This document shows, piece after piece, positions 8,106-17,761 of a stretch of 64,000 nucleotides of DNA. Both the position numbers and the translations under genes were made by a program. The number at the start of each line of letters is the position of its first letter. Positions within the stretch are counted from its first letter, which is position 1. The DNA is from Candidatus Kuenenia stuttgartensis (GTDB taxonomy: Bacteria; Pseudomonadota; Alphaproteobacteria; SMXS01). The DNA is taken from NCBI GenBank assembly GCA_943329845.2, contig CALQFM020000006.1, positions 25,336 to 89,335 on the forward strand, written 5' to 3'. Below the pieces are notes generated by a model, which was not told the origin of the DNA, made no database searches, and was given only the letters and a program-made list of their open reading frames with translations.

Positions 8106-10067
8106 ATGGGGATCTACGACAAACTGTTCGAGCCGATCCGGGTAGGCGGCATCACCATTCCCAACCGGATCGTGCGCACCGCGCACGGCATGCCCTATGA
8201 CGAGGAGGCGCTGACCGCCTATCTGGTGGCGCGGGCGAAGGGCGGCGTGGGCATGTCGACCATCTCGGCGTCGAGCGTGCATCCCAGCGCGCGGTTCAGC
8301 CCGCATCGGCTGTGGGACGACGACTACATGCCGACGCTGGAGCGGGTCGGCAAGGCGGTGCACGCCCACGGCATGAAACTGCTGCATCAGATCTTTCATC
8401 CCGGCGCGGGCCACTATCCGGGCGCCGAGGAGCCGGAATACTGGTCGGCCAGCGAGATCGCCAATCCGATGACCGGCATCGTCCCGGTCGAGATCACCAA
8501 GGCCCAGATCGACGACCTAGTGGCGCATTTCGCCGCGGCGGCGCGGCGCCTGCGCGACGCGGGACTCGACGGCGTCGACATTCACGCGTCGTCCGGCTAC
8601 CTGCTGCACGAGTTCCTGTCGCCCGCGCTCAACCAGCGAACGGACAACTATGGCGGATCGCCCGAGAACCGCATGCGGCTGCTGATGGAGGTGATTCACG
8701 CCATCCGCGCCGAGGTGGGCGGCAGCGACTTCGCCGTCGGCGTGCGGCTGCCCAACGAGGACTATGTGCCCGGCGGCATCACCGCCGAACTCAGCCGGCA
8801 GATCGCCGAGGCGGTCGATCCGTTCGTGGACTACGTTTCGCTGCACATGGGATCCTACTGGCGCTTCCACAAGCTGATCGCGCCGGCCGACGATCCGCTG
8901 GGTGTCGAGATGGAGTTCAATGACGTGATCACGCCGGCGCTGACCAAGCCGGTGATCGTGGTCGGCCGAATCGCCACCATGGACCATGCCAACTACCTGG
9001 TGACCTCCGGCAAGGCCGACATGGTGTCCATGGTGCGGGCGCTGATGGCCGATCCGGAACTGGTCAATAAGGCGCGGCGCGGCGAGGAGGGGCGCATCCG
9101 CCCCTGCATCGGCACCAACCAGGGCTGCGTCGGCCGGTCGTTCCAGAAGCTGGGCCTGAGCTGCGTCGTCAACATGGCGAACGGCCGCGAAGCCAGGGTC
9201 GCGCTGGAGCCCGAGAACCCCACCGACACGCCGAAGAACATCCTGGTGGTCGGCGGCGGGCCGGCCGGCATGGAATTCGCCCGGGCCGCCGCCCTGCGCG
9301 GCCACAAGGTGCAGATCCACGAGGCGACCAAATGGCTGGGCGGGCAGGTGACCATGGCCGCCGCCGCGCCGAAACGGGCCGATCTCGGCGCCATCACCCG
9401 CTGGCTGGCCGACGAGCTGGAGCACCTGCAGGTGCCGATCCGGCTCAACTCGCTGGTCGATATGGACCTGGTGCGCGAGCTCGCGCCCGACGAGGTGGTG
9501 ATCGCCACCGGCAGCACGCCGCGGATCGACGGCTTCCAGGTGTCGACGCCCGGCGCGCCGATTCCCGGTCACGACCTGCCGCATGTCCACTCGTCGTGGG
9601 ACCTGTTCGGCTTCGGGGAGAAATTCACCATCGAAGGGCCGGCGCTGATCTATGACGACAGCGGCTCGTTCGAGGGAATCTCCGCGGCCGAGGTGCTGCT
9701 GCGGGCCGGGGTGCATGTCACGGCCGTGTCGCGCTTCAACGACGTGGGCGGCAACCTGCCGTTCCCGGCGGTGACGGCGGGCGCGGCGCGCGAGCGGCTG
9801 ATGTCCGGCGATTTCGACTTCATCGGCGGCCATTACGTCAGGGCGATCCGCGAGGGCGAGGTGGAACTGGGCGTGCTGCACACCGACCGGGTGCGCATCG
9901 TCCCGGCGCGGACGGTCATTCTGGTCACCATCAACCAGCCCAACCGATCGCTCGCCAACGAGCTCCGGGCGGCGGGCTACACGCCGCACGTGATCGGCGA
10001 CGCCCAGGGCAAGGACTCTCTGCTCAATGCTATCCACACTGGCGAGACGCTGGGCCGAACCATCTGA
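8106..10067 (+). CDS. OYE-type NADH:flavin oxidoreductase with FAD/NAD domain
   Basis: A 653-residue protein of 2,4-dienoyl-CoA reductase/dimethylamine dehydrogenase architecture: an N-terminal FMN-binding TIM barrel (1-340), a 4Fe-4S region, and a C-terminal FAD/NAD module starting with VVGGGPAGMEFARA near residue 380. The Fe-S cysteine string reads C334-I-G-T337-N-Q-G-C341 and C353; the second of the four cysteines in FadH is Thr337 here. A nearby residue must serve as fourth ligand, or the cluster is altered. The family reduces enones or demethylates amines and betaines. The SMP-30 gene follows after 13 bases, suggesting an operon. Confidence 0.9.
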   Translation: MGIYDKLFEPIRVGGITIPNRIVRTAHGMPYDEEALTAYLVARAKGGVGMSTISASSVHPSARFSPHRLWDDDYMPTLERVGKAVHAHGMKLLHQIFHPGAGHYPGAEEPEYWSASEIANPMTGIVPVEITKAQIDDLVAHFAAAARRLRDAGLDGVDIHASSGYLLHEFLSPALNQRTDNYGGSPENRMRLLMEVIHAIRAEVGGSDFAVGVRLPNEDYVPGGITAELSRQIAEAVDPFVDYVSLHMGSYWRFHKLIAPADDPLGVEMEFNDVITPALTKPVIVVGRIATMDHANYLVTSGKADMVSMVRALMADPELVNKARRGEEGRIRPCIGTNQGCVGRSFQKLGLSCVVNMANGREARVALEPENPTDTPKNILVVGGGPAGMEFARAAALRGHKVQIHEATKWLGGQVTMAAAAPKRADLGAITRWLADELEHLQVPIRLNSLVDMDLVRELAPDEVVIATGSTPRIDGFQVSTPGAPIPGHDLPHVHSSWDLFGFGEKFTIEGPALIYDDSGSFEGISAAEVLLRAGVHVTAVSRFNDVGGNLPFPAVTAGAARERLMSGDFDFIGGHYVRAIREGEVELGVLHTDRVRIVPARTVILVTINQPNRSLANELRAAGYTPHVIGDAQGKDSLLNAIHTGETLGRTI

Positions 10068-10080
10068 GAGGGTCAGACGA

Positions 10081-11091
10081 ATGAACCGAACGAAACGCAC
10101 GCCGTTCCCGGCCGCCGTCATCGCCGTCGCCAAGCCCGCGCCGGTCTATTCACCGCAGAACCGGATCGTGCCGCCGGTCAACCTGAGGGTGATCGCCGAG
10201 GGCCTGCGCTTTCCCGAAGGGCCGGTGGTGATGGCCGACGGCAGCGTCCTCGTCGTCGAGATCGAGGGCCAGACCCTGGCGCGCTGTCATCCGGACGGAT
10301 CGGTCGAGGTGGTGGCGGAAATCCCCGGCGGGCCGAACGGCGCGGCGATCGGGCCGGACGGGGCGTGCTACGTCACCAACAACGGCGGCATCCATTTCAA
10401 CCGCACGGCCGAGGGCATGCTGCTGCCCCACGGCGCGCCTTCGTCCTATGCGGGCGGCGGCATCGACCGGATCGACCTGAAGACTGGCGAGGTTAAGCGG
10501 CTCTACGATTCGTGCAACGGCCACAAGCTGCGCGGACCCAACGACCTGGTGTTCGACGAGAATGGCGGCTTCTGGTTCACCGATGCGGGCAAGTCCCAGG
10601 ACCGCGAGATGCTGCGCGGCGGCGTCTACTATGCGCGCATCGATGGTTCGCTGATCACCGAGGCGGTGTTTCCCATGCTGACGCCGAATGGCTGCGGTCT
10701 GTCGCCCGACGGCAAGACGCTCTACGTGGCCGAGACGGTCCCGGGCCGGCTGGTCGCGTTCGATATCATCGGCGAGGGCAAGGTCGCGCCCTCATCCGGT
10801 TGGAGCGCCGGCCGGCTGGTCGGGGCGCCCGGCGGCAATACGCTGTTCGATTCGCTCGCCGTCGAAGCGGGAGGCGCGATCGTCATCGCCACCGTCACGC
10901 GCGGCGGCCTGACCCGCATCGCAGCGGACGGCGGGACCGTCGAGCACATACCGCTCGACGACATCTTCACCACCAACGTCGCGTTCGGCGGCCCGGGGAT
11001 GAAGACGGCCTATGTGACCATGTCGGCCGGCGGCCGGCTCGTCGCGCTAGACTGGCCGGAGCCCGGGCTTGTGCTGAACTACAACGGTTAG
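10081..11091 (+). CDS. SMP-30/gluconolactonase-family protein
   Basis: A 336-residue six-bladed propeller of the SMP-30/luciferin-regenerating family. Key signatures are FPEGPVVMADGSVLVVEIEG, PNDLVFDENGGFWFTDAG and NGCGLSPDGKTLYVAET; the Glu of the first and the Asn/Asp of the others form the family's divalent metal site. Typical activity is hydrolysis of sugar or related lactones. It is 13 bases downstream of the flavoenzyme gene and probably co-transcribed. Its stop overlaps that of the convergent SnoaL gene by four bases. Confidence 0.88.
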   Translation: MNRTKRTPFPAAVIAVAKPAPVYSPQNRIVPPVNLRVIAEGLRFPEGPVVMADGSVLVVEIEGQTLARCHPDGSVEVVAEIPGGPNGAAIGPDGACYVTNNGGIHFNRTAEGMLLPHGAPSSYAGGGIDRIDLKTGEVKRLYDSCNGHKLRGPNDLVFDENGGFWFTDAGKSQDREMLRGGVYYARIDGSLITEAVFPMLTPNGCGLSPDGKTLYVAETVPGRLVAFDIIGEGKVAPSSGWSAGRLVGAPGGNTLFDSLAVEAGGAIVIATVTRGGLTRIAADGGTVEHIPLDDIFTTNVAFGGPGMKTAYVTMSAGGRLVALDWPEPGLVLNYNG

Positions 11092-11777
11092 GGCGTGCCG
11101 TAGACTTCCTTGCGGCGATAGACGAAGTCGTCCCTGCTCTGGAGCGAGCGCAGCTCGGGCGGCACATTCGCGTAGCTGGACGTCGACGGCGGTTCCAGGC
11201 GCTCCCAGTCGGTGGTGGCGGTGCGGCGGGCGATCTTCCAGACGCCGTTCCGCTTCTCCATGCGGTCCATGTATCGGCCGGACACGAACAGGTCCATTTC
11301 GGTGTCGTAGGCGTTGGGTCCGGCCTTCGGGTCACCCTTGGCGCGCATCCGGTGATAGGCGGTGAAGTAGGCCTCCGTATGGGCCACGGTGCCGCCCGGT
11401 TGAATCTCGATGAAGATGTTGCCCAGCTGGTGGTGGGTCCGGGTCATGCCTCTCAGCACCCCCAGGGCATATGCGACGAAGTCGCCCGGCTTACCCGGTT
11501 CGGACTTGGCCTTCGGGTCCGAGCTTGGGCCCTTGAAACCGTGATTGTGCTGCGAATCCGGGAAGAACACCGAGCGCAGCAGCGGCTCGTCCAGGTGATC
11601 GATCGCCCGGCAATAGGTCATCATCACTTCGGCGATGGCCTGCTTGTCGAGCAGCTCCTGAACCGCCTGCGGGCTGGGCACCTCGTCCGCGACGGTTGGC
11701 CTGGCGGCGAAGGTTAAGATCGCCAGTGCGATCGCCAGCGCAGCCCGATGCGGCCGCATCGTCGAAGCTGATGCCAT
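11088..11777 (-). CDS. Exported SnoaL-like (NTF2-fold) protein
   Basis: A 229-residue protein with an N-terminal signal peptide (HRAALAIALAILTFAARPTVA) followed by a SnoaL-like domain: helix DKQAIAEVMMTYCRAID, the D-x-L-F/V-F-P-D segment, and a C-terminal W-K-I-A-R-R-T strand. The NTF2-like fold serves as isomerase, hydratase or dioxygenase beta subunit; secreted forms are less common. The ATG at 11777 is chosen because it leads into the signal peptide; the upstream CCAGG is a weak ribosome site. One of four SnoaL-like genes in the window. Confidence 0.8.
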   Translation of the reverse strand: MASASTMRPHRAALAIALAILTFAARPTVADEVPSPQAVQELLDKQAIAEVMMTYCRAIDHLDEPLLRSVFFPDSQHNHGFKGPSSDPKAKSEPGKPGDFVAYALGVLRGMTRTHHQLGNIFIEIQPGGTVAHTEAYFTAYHRMRAKGDPKAGPNAYDTEMDLFVSGRYMDRMEKRNGVWKIARRTATTDWERLEPPSTSSYANVPPELRSLQSRDDFVYRRKEVYGTP

Positions 11778-11890
11778 CCTGGTGGTTCCCGTTGTGCTGT
11801 TTCCCCCCGCAACACTGACGCAAACCGAAAGCCGGGGCCAGCCGATCCGTGCCGTTGACACGGGTCGCGCGCCGGCGGCACCATCGCGCC

Positions 11891-12067
11891 ATGACCAAGG
11901 TCGTCAATCTCCGGCTGGCCCGCAAGGCCAGGGGGCGCAGCGAGGCGGAGGCACAAGCCGCCGCCAACCGTGCGCAACACGGCCGGACCAAGGCGCAGAA
12001 GCATGCGGAAAAGGCCGATCGTGAAAAGCGCGACCGGCTGCTGGACGGCATCAAGCGCGACGACTGA
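11891..12067 (+). CDS. DUF4169 small basic protein
   Basis: A 58-residue, strongly charged protein rich in Arg, Lys and Ala, largely predicted as one long helix. The MTKVVNLRLARKARGRSEAE opening and the A-E-K-A-D-R-E-K-R-D-R-L-L-D segment are typical of DUF4169, a small alphaproteobacterial family of unknown function. It stands alone, divergent from the SnoaL gene at 11777. Confidence 0.75.
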   Translation: MTKVVNLRLARKARGRSEAEAQAAANRAQHGRTKAQKHAEKADREKRDRLLDGIKRDD

Positions 12068-12173
12068 CGCGGCCCTGGCCGGGGTGCGAAATCTTCAATT
12101 GGACTGACAGTTTAGTTGCCGGTACAACCGGTGTGAGGGCCGGCGGTGGGGCGGGCGCTGGGGGGCGCGGAAA

Positions 12174-14426
12174 GTGCGGATCGGGCAGATTGTTTTCGGA
12201 GCATTGGCGCTGCTCGCGGTGGCGCTCGCCGGCTGCGGCGAGGAGCGGCCCGCCATCGAGAAGGTCGATGACGCCAAGCATGCCCGCATCGGCGTGATGA
12301 CCGGCTCGACCGGTGAGGTCTATGCCAAGAACGCCTTTCCCGAAGCCGACATCAAGAGCTTCGACGACATCATGGACGCCGTCGCCGCGGTCAAGTCCAG
12401 GCAGATCGACGGTATCGTCACCGCCCTGTCGACGGCGATCCAGGTCACCAAGACCAACGCCGAGTTCCGCTACCTCGAGGAGCGCCTCACCAACGAGAAC
12501 ACCGCCATCGCCGTCCGCAAGGACCAGGTCAAGCTGCTCGAGGACGTCAACCGGATCATCTCCGACCTGCGCAACGAGGGCGTCTTCGAGGACATGAAGC
12601 GCCGTTGGTTCAAGGACGACCTCAGCCCGTACGACGAACCCGACATCAAGCTTCCCGAGACCGGCGAGCCTCTGCGCATCGGCGTCGCGGCCACCCGCGA
12701 GCCGTTCAGCTTCGTCGACAAGGACGGCAGGGTGACCGGCCACGACGGCGAGCTGGCGCGGCTGATCGCGCACCGGCTGAACCGGCCGATCGAGTTCCAC
12801 GACATGAAGTTCATGGCGCTGATCCCGTCGCTGGCGTCGGGCAAGATCGACATGATCGTCACCGGCATGACGGCGACCGACGAACGGCGCAAATCCGTGA
12901 ACTTCACCCAGTCCTATTTCGCCAACGCCCAAGTGCTGCTGACCCGCAAGCCCGGCGCCGCCGCGTCCGGCCCGGTGGCGGGAGGCGGGCTGGAGCTGCG
13001 CTCGCTGGACGACCTGGCCGACAAGCGGCTCGGCGTGATGATGGGCACGGTCTATGACGGCTACGCGCTGGAGAAGTGGCCAAAGGCCGACATCCAGCAT
13101 TACCAGTCGTTTCCCGACGTGGTGCTGGCGCTCAACACCGGGAAGGTCGATGCCATCCTGTACGATGCCGAGCCGCTGCGCGAAATCCTGCGCGAGCGGC
13201 CGGACCTCACCCGGTTCGGGCCGCCGCTTTTCACCCTGCCCATGGGTGTGGGGTTCAGGAAGGGCAATCCGCTGCGCGGCGAATTCGATGCGTTCCTGAC
13301 CGAGATCCGCAGCAACGGCGTCTATGACGGCATGACGGTGCGCTGGATCGACCACCGCGAATGGACCATGCCCGAAATCAAGGCGGCCACGTCCGACGGC
13401 AAGATCGTGCTCGGCACCACGGGCGGCAGCATGCCGTTCTCGGGTGTGCAGGATGGCCAGATGATCGGTTTCGACATCGAACTGGCCCGCCGTTTTGCGG
13501 CCTTCGAGGGCAAGGAGCTGGAGATCGCGGACATGGAGTTCGGCGCGCTGATTGCCGCCGTCGCCGCCGGCAAGGTCGACATGATCGCGGCCTCGATCTA
13601 CATCACCGACGAGCGGAAGCAGCAGATCGACTTCTCCAATCCCTACTTCGCCATGGAAAGCTGGGCCGCCGTGCGCAAGGCCGACGTGGCCGGCGTCGCT
13701 GCCGCCGGCGCCGAGCCGGAGCGGTCTTTCTTCCAGCGGACCGCCGACAGCTTCCAAAGCAACATCATCCACGAGAAGCGCTACCTGCTGCTGTGGGAGG
13801 GCCTGAAGGTCACGGTTTTGATCTCGATCCTGGCGACGCTGTTCGGCACCGCGCTTGGCGGCGTGATCTGCTTCATGCGCATGTCGCGCAGCGTGCTGCT
13901 GTCCGTACCGGCGAAGATCTATATATCGCTGCTGCGCGGCATTCCGGTGCTGGTGCTGCTGATGCTGATTTTCTACGTCGTGTTCGCGTCGGTGAACATC
14001 AGCCCGATCCTGGTTGCCGTCATCGCCTTCGGCATGAACTTCGCCGCCTACGGGGCCGAGATCTACCGCAGCGGCATCGAGAGCGTCGACAGGGGCCAGT
14101 CCGAGGCCGGTGTCGCCATGGGCTTCACCAAGGTGCAGGCGTTCATCCACATCGTGTTGCCGCAGACCGTCCGGCGCATCCTGCCGGTCTACAAGGGCGA
14201 GGTCATCTCCATGGTGAAGATGACCTCCATCGTCGGCTACATCGCGGTGCAGGACCTGACCAAGGCCAGCGACATCATCCGCAGCCGGACCTTCGACGCG
14301 TTCTTCCCGCTGATCATGGTGGCGATACTCTACTTCCTGATCTCCTGGGTGCTGATCCAGTCGCTGGGCTACCTGGAGCGCAAGACCGATCCCAAATACA
14401 CGCGCCGGAAGGCAGGTGCCGCATGA
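12174..14426 (+). CDS. ABC transporter: lipoprotein solute-binding lobes fused to permease
   Basis: A 750-residue fusion. Residues 1-21 form a lipoprotein signal ending in LAGC (C21). Residues 37-150 match only the second lobe and C-terminal helix of an SBP_bac_3 domain ([13 protein letters not shown]). Residues 167-405 are a complete SBP_bac_3 domain. Residues 410-505 match only a first lobe. Residues 530-735 are a polar amino-acid-type permease with about five membrane segments and an EAA loop ([21 protein letters not shown]). Order is thus lobe 2, lobe 1-lobe 2, lobe 1, permease, as if one binding domain were split around another. The start is a GTG. The ATPase gene overlaps by four bases, so the two form one importer, probably for an amino acid or similar polar solute. 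Confidence 0.9.
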   Translation: MRIGQIVFGALALLAVALAGCGEERPAIEKVDDAKHARIGVMTGSTGEVYAKNAFPEADIKSFDDIMDAVAAVKSRQIDGIVTALSTAIQVTKTNAEFRYLEERLTNENTAIAVRKDQVKLLEDVNRIISDLRNEGVFEDMKRRWFKDDLSPYDEPDIKLPETGEPLRIGVAATREPFSFVDKDGRVTGHDGELARLIAHRLNRPIEFHDMKFMALIPSLASGKIDMIVTGMTATDERRKSVNFTQSYFANAQVLLTRKPGAAASGPVAGGGLELRSLDDLADKRLGVMMGTVYDGYALEKWPKADIQHYQSFPDVVLALNTGKVDAILYDAEPLREILRERPDLTRFGPPLFTLPMGVGFRKGNPLRGEFDAFLTEIRSNGVYDGMTVRWIDHREWTMPEIKAATSDGKIVLGTTGGSMPFSGVQDGQMIGFDIELARRFAAFEGKELEIADMEFGALIAAVAAGKVDMIAASIYITDERKQQIDFSNPYFAMESWAAVRKADVAGVAAAGAEPERSFFQRTADSFQSNIIHEKRYLLLWEGLKVTVLISILATLFGTALGGVICFMRMSRSVLLSVPAKIYISLLRGIPVLVLLMLIFYVVFASVNISPILVAVIAFGMNFAAYGAEIYRSGIESVDRGQSEAGVAMGFTKVQAFIHIVLPQTVRRILPVYKGEVISMVKMTSIVGYIAVQDLTKASDIIRSRTFDAFFPLIMVAILYFLISWVLIQSLGYLERKTDPKYTRRKAGAA

Positions 14427-15514
14427 TCCGCGTCGAACACCTGTCGAAACGCTTCGGCGACCTGGTCGTTCTCGCCGACATCAATGTGGAGATCGCCAAG
14501 GGCGAGGTGGTCTCGGTCATCGGGCCGTCCGGCACCGGCAAGAGCACCTTCCTGCGTTGCCTGAACCTGCTGGATCAGCCCAGCGGCGGCGCCATATGGA
14601 TCGACGACGAGGATATCCTGGCGCCGAAGGCCAACGTCGCCGGGGTGCGCCAGAAGATGAACATGGTGTTCCAGCAGTTCAACCTGTTCGCTCACCTGTC
14701 GGTGCTCGACAATTTGACGCTGGCGCCGGTCAAGCTGAAGGGCGAGGACAAGAATGCGGCCGAACGCCGGGCGCTCGACCTGCTGCGGCTCGTCGGCCTG
14801 GGCGAGAAGGCATACGCCTTCCCCGACGAGCTTTCCGGCGGCCAGAAGCAGCGCGTCGCCATCGCCCGCTGCCTGGCCATGGAGCCGGAAGTCATCCTGT
14901 TCGACGAGCCCACCTCGGCGCTCGATCCCACCATGGTCTCCGAGGTGCTGTCGGTGATCCGGCGCCTTGCCAAGGAAGGCATGACCATGGTGATCGTCAC
15001 CCACGAGATGGATTTCGCCCGGGACGTGTCGAACCGGGTGTTCTACATGGACGAGGGGCTGATCTACGAGCAGGGACCGCCGTCGCAGATATTCGACAAT
15101 CCTCAGCGCGAGAAGACCTCGGCGTTCATCAACCGCATCCGCAGCTATGCGTCCGAGATCACGTCGCCTGACTTCGACCTTTATGCACTCAACGCCGAAA
15201 TCGAGGCATTCTGCGAGAAGCACCTCGTGCCCCGCGAGGCGCGGGGGAACCTCATGCTGCTGGTCGAGGAGGTGCTGCAGCTCCACAAGCCGTGGCTCAA
15301 GCAAGGCACGCTCGACCTGACGGTCTCCTATTCGGAGAAGAACGGCCAACTCGAACTGGACTGCGAATGCAGCGGTGACGCCGGCAACCAGCTCAACCCC
15401 GACGAAGGCGAGGATGGTCTCGAGGCCATGATCATCCAGGCGCAGTGCGAGCGGATCGACTACCGGCTGGTGGACGGCAGGAGCCGGCTGGAATTTCTCG
15501 TGAAGAAGGACTGA
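14423..15514 (+). CDS. Amino-acid ABC ATPase with C-terminal RsbW-like domain
   Basis: A 363-residue protein. Residues 1-240 are a complete GlnQ-type ABC ATPase: Walker [10 protein letters not shown] at 34-42, signature [16 protein letters not shown], Walker B VILFDEP and the THEMDFA switch histidine. Residues 244-363 are extra and resemble the anti-sigma/HATPase_c_2 fold ([16 protein letters not shown], then LLVEEVLQL where kinases have E-x-x-x-N). The N-box asparagine is absent (position occupied by H/L), so ATP binding in this part is doubtful; a sensory or regulatory role is possible. ATGA overlap with the binding-protein/permease gene indicates translational coupling. Confidence 0.88.
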   Translation: MIRVEHLSKRFGDLVVLADINVEIAKGEVVSVIGPSGTGKSTFLRCLNLLDQPSGGAIWIDDEDILAPKANVAGVRQKMNMVFQQFNLFAHLSVLDNLTLAPVKLKGEDKNAAERRALDLLRLVGLGEKAYAFPDELSGGQKQRVAIARCLAMEPEVILFDEPTSALDPTMVSEVLSVIRRLAKEGMTMVIVTHEMDFARDVSNRVFYMDEGLIYEQGPPSQIFDNPQREKTSAFINRIRSYASEITSPDFDLYALNAEIEAFCEKHLVPREARGNLMLLVEEVLQLHKPWLKQGTLDLTVSYSEKNGQLELDCECSGDAGNQLNPDEGEDGLEAMIIQAQCERIDYRLVDGRSRLEFLVKKD

Positions 15515-15606
15515 GTTAGCCGCCGGATTGTCGTGGTGCGACCTCGATTTTGGTCAATTAACGTGCAGCGGCGGCCTCGCGGCGCAGTCCCGCCCGACTG
15601 GATGGT

Positions 15607-16470
15607 TCATCCCTTTTCCCAGCCCAGCACCGTTCGCACGGTGCGGCCCATGAGCCAGCTCTTCTCGTCGGCGCTGAGGTCCGGGCTGTCGCGGATGTAG
15701 TGCACTAGTTCGCCCCAGGTCTCGCCGGTCTGGTTGCCGCCGTGGTCGCTGGCCCACATGACCCGGTTGGCGCCGAAGGCGTCGATCGCCCGGCGCAGAT
15801 AGGGCCGCAGACCGATGGACGGGTAGTCGCGCATGCCGAACATGCCCTGGGCGTGGCTCCATTTCAGCGCCACGTTGGGATGAACCGCCAGCTTCAGCAC
15901 CTCGTCGAAATACGCGACGTCCGGGCCGCTGTGCTGCTGGTCCGGCGTCGCCGCGTCGAGGAAGCTGATGTTCGCCTCCATGGGCATGCCGCAATGGTCG
16001 ACGATGAACTGGAGCCGGGGGAACTGCGCCAGATAGCGCGGCATCAGCTCCACATGTCCGGCGATGAACAGGAATACGGGCATCCCGATCCGCTCGGCCA
16101 GCGTGAAAATCGGGTCGTAGGCGCCGGACGCGAATGCCTCCAGCTCCGCGGCGGTCAGCGCCGGCAGCATGCGGATGGCGCGGCAATGGGGGGCATCCTT
16201 CGCCATGCGCACGAGGCTTTCCGCCTCCGGGTCGAGCCGGTCGATGCGCAGCACATAGGAAAACCGGTCGGGATGCAGCCAGGCCGCAAGTTCGGCGGTG
16301 GGGCTGGTCACCCGGTAGGCGCCGTTCGGCAGGGTACAGCCGGGCCCCCAATTGTCGAGGCCCCAGAACTCGTCGGCCAGCACCGCGTCAACGCCCACCG
16401 CGTCCATGGCGGCGAGCGTCTTGTCGATGCCGCCTGGGCCGAAATGAATCTGCGAGTCCACGATCTCCAT
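15607..16470 (-). CDS. Amidohydrolase-2 family metal-dependent hydrolase
   Basis: A 287-residue TIM-barrel hydrolase of the amidohydrolase_2/ACMSD-like group. It begins MEIVDSQIHFG, where SQIH replaces the usual DxHxH first metal motif. Further signatures are FIVDHCGMP and MWASDHGGNQ near the C-terminus (D as metal ligand). The family hydrolyses lactones such as 2-pyrone-4,6-dicarboxylate or decarboxylates. It is the last gene of a four-gene minus-strand operon; its ATG shares one base with the stop of the SnoaL gene (TGATG). Confidence 0.85.
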   Translation of the reverse strand: MEIVDSQIHFGPGGIDKTLAAMDAVGVDAVLADEFWGLDNWGPGCTLPNGAYRVTSPTAELAAWLHPDRFSYVLRIDRLDPEAESLVRMAKDAPHCRAIRMLPALTAAELEAFASGAYDPIFTLAERIGMPVFLFIAGHVELMPRYLAQFPRLQFIVDHCGMPMEANISFLDAATPDQQHSGPDVAYFDEVLKLAVHPNVALKWSHAQGMFGMRDYPSIGLRPYLRRAIDAFGANRVMWASDHGGNQTGETWGELVHYIRDSPDLSADEKSWLMGRTVRTVLGWEKG

Positions 16471-17030
16471 CAGCGCCCCAACAGCTTCGAGACGACAGCG
16501 AAGGACGGGTCGGAGTCGTCCCATTTGCCCAGCGCCTGGGACGGGCTGCGCGACAGGCCGCCATCGGTGTAGGGCAGGTCCTGGATCCAGTCGTAGAGCC
16601 CGGTGCGCCAGGCGATGCGCCAGCCCGGTCCGCGTTTCTCGAACCGGTCGATGTAGCGGCCGCCGACCATGGAGACGTAACGCTCGCCGGGGCGGGCGTA
16701 GTAGAGGCCGTTGGTGTTCAGGCCGGGCGGATAGTCCGCCGGCACCACGTGATAGCCAATCAGGTAGGTCTCGACCCGGGCGCTGTCGCCGTCCAGGTTG
16801 ATCAGGATATTGGAGACCGTGTGGTGGCACGGGCCCAGCGGATCGACGATGGACCGGGCCGCCTTGACGAAATCCCGCCAGTCGCCGCCGATGTCGCCGA
16901 AGCCGTAGCGGGCATCATCGTGGAACACATGGTCCATCAGTTCCCAGCGCCGCCGGTCTAGGGCGTGGCAGTAGAGGTTGATGATCCGTGTGATGTCGGA
17001 TTCGGCCTCGAGGCGGGCGATGGTTTCCAT
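16470..17030 (-). CDS. SnoaL-like (NTF2-fold) protein
   Basis: A 186-residue SnoaL_4-type protein: ITRIINLYCHALDRRRWELM helix, the H-D-D-A-R-Y segment, H-H-T-V-S-N and G-R-Y-I-D-R-F strand motifs. The fold is shared by isomerases, hydratases and by beta subunits of Rieske dioxygenases; this protein sits in an operon with a Rieske alpha subunit, so a partner or isomerase role is possible but unproven. It lies seven bases downstream of the SDR gene and overlaps the amidohydrolase by one base. A GTG one codon upstream is an alternative start. Confidence 0.85.
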   Translation of the reverse strand: METIARLEAESDITRIINLYCHALDRRRWELMDHVFHDDARYGFGDIGGDWRDFVKAARSIVDPLGPCHHTVSNILINLDGDSARVETYLIGYHVVPADYPPGLNTNGLYYARPGERYVSMVGGRYIDRFEKRGPGWRIAWRTGLYDWIQDLPYTDGGLSRSPSQALGKWDDSDPSFAVVSKLLGR

Positions 17031-17037
17031 CACCAGG

Positions 17038-17730
17038 TCACCACGGGTGCTCGTCGCCGGTCCATTTCAGCCATTTGCCGTTGTCCGCCGGGGTCAGACC
17101 GATGATCAGCTTGAGCACATCGGCGGCTGCGTCGGGCGGATCCAGGTCGGCGACCGCCCCGGCCATTTCGGTGCGGATCCAGCCTGGATGGACCAGGGTC
17201 ACGGTCACGCCCTGGTCCTTCAGCTCCTGCGCCAGGCCGGTCATCAGCCGGTTCAGTCCGGCCTTGGCGCTGGCATAGGAATAGCCGATCACATGGTCGT
17301 AGGCCGCCGCCGCCGTCTGGCTGGTCATGGTCGCGATGGTCTTGCGCCGGCTCGCCAGCACGTTGGGCAGGAACGCCTGGCAGACGCGGAACGGTCCCAT
17401 GGCCATGATGTTGAACTCGTACGCCCAGTTGTCGTAGTCCATGTTCTGGAAGGTCTGGGTGTCGAGGCCGCCCCACACGCCGGCATTGTTGATCAGGATG
17501 TCGATGGGCTTGCCCGCCAGTTCAGCGGCGCAGGCTTTCACCGACTCCCCGTCGCCCACGTCCATGCGGTGGACGGTGACCTTGCCGCCCGACGCGGCGG
17601 CCACCTTGGTCAGCGCGTCGGCCTTCTCGGGATTGCGGGTGGTGGCGTAGACGCGATGTCCTGCCTCGCCGGCCTGTTTCGCCAGCTCGTAGCCCAGCCC
17701 GCGGGCCGCGCCCGTGATCAGAATGTCCAT
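17038..17730 (-). CDS. Short-chain dehydrogenase/reductase
   Basis: A 230-residue classical SDR. TGAARGLG at 6-13 binds NAD(P), NNAG is at 81-84, catalytic Ser137, Tyr152 and Lys156 are in place (YASAK). The product of a ring hydroxylation is often a diol or alcohol that an SDR oxidises, which fits its position 31 bases downstream of the Rieske oxygenase gene and just ahead of the SnoaL and amidohydrolase genes. The exact substrate is unknown. Confidence 0.9.
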   Translation of the reverse strand: MDILITGAARGLGYELAKQAGEAGHRVYATTRNPEKADALTKVAAASGGKVTVHRMDVGDGESVKACAAELAGKPIDILINNAGVWGGLDTQTFQNMDYDNWAYEFNIMAMGPFRVCQAFLPNVLASRRKTIATMTSQTAAAAYDHVIGYSYASAKAGLNRLMTGLAQELKDQGVTVTLVHPGWIRTEMAGAVADLDPPDAAADVLKLIIGLTPADNGKWLKWTGDEHPW

Positions 17731-17761
17731 GATGTCTCCCCGTGGTCGTCGCGGGCTCGGT

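Noticed and set aside
12051..14150. 699-codon minus-strand frame across the binding-protein/permease gene
   Set aside because: Antisense shadow, His/Asp/Val/Gly-rich, no family; the plus strand has clear domains.
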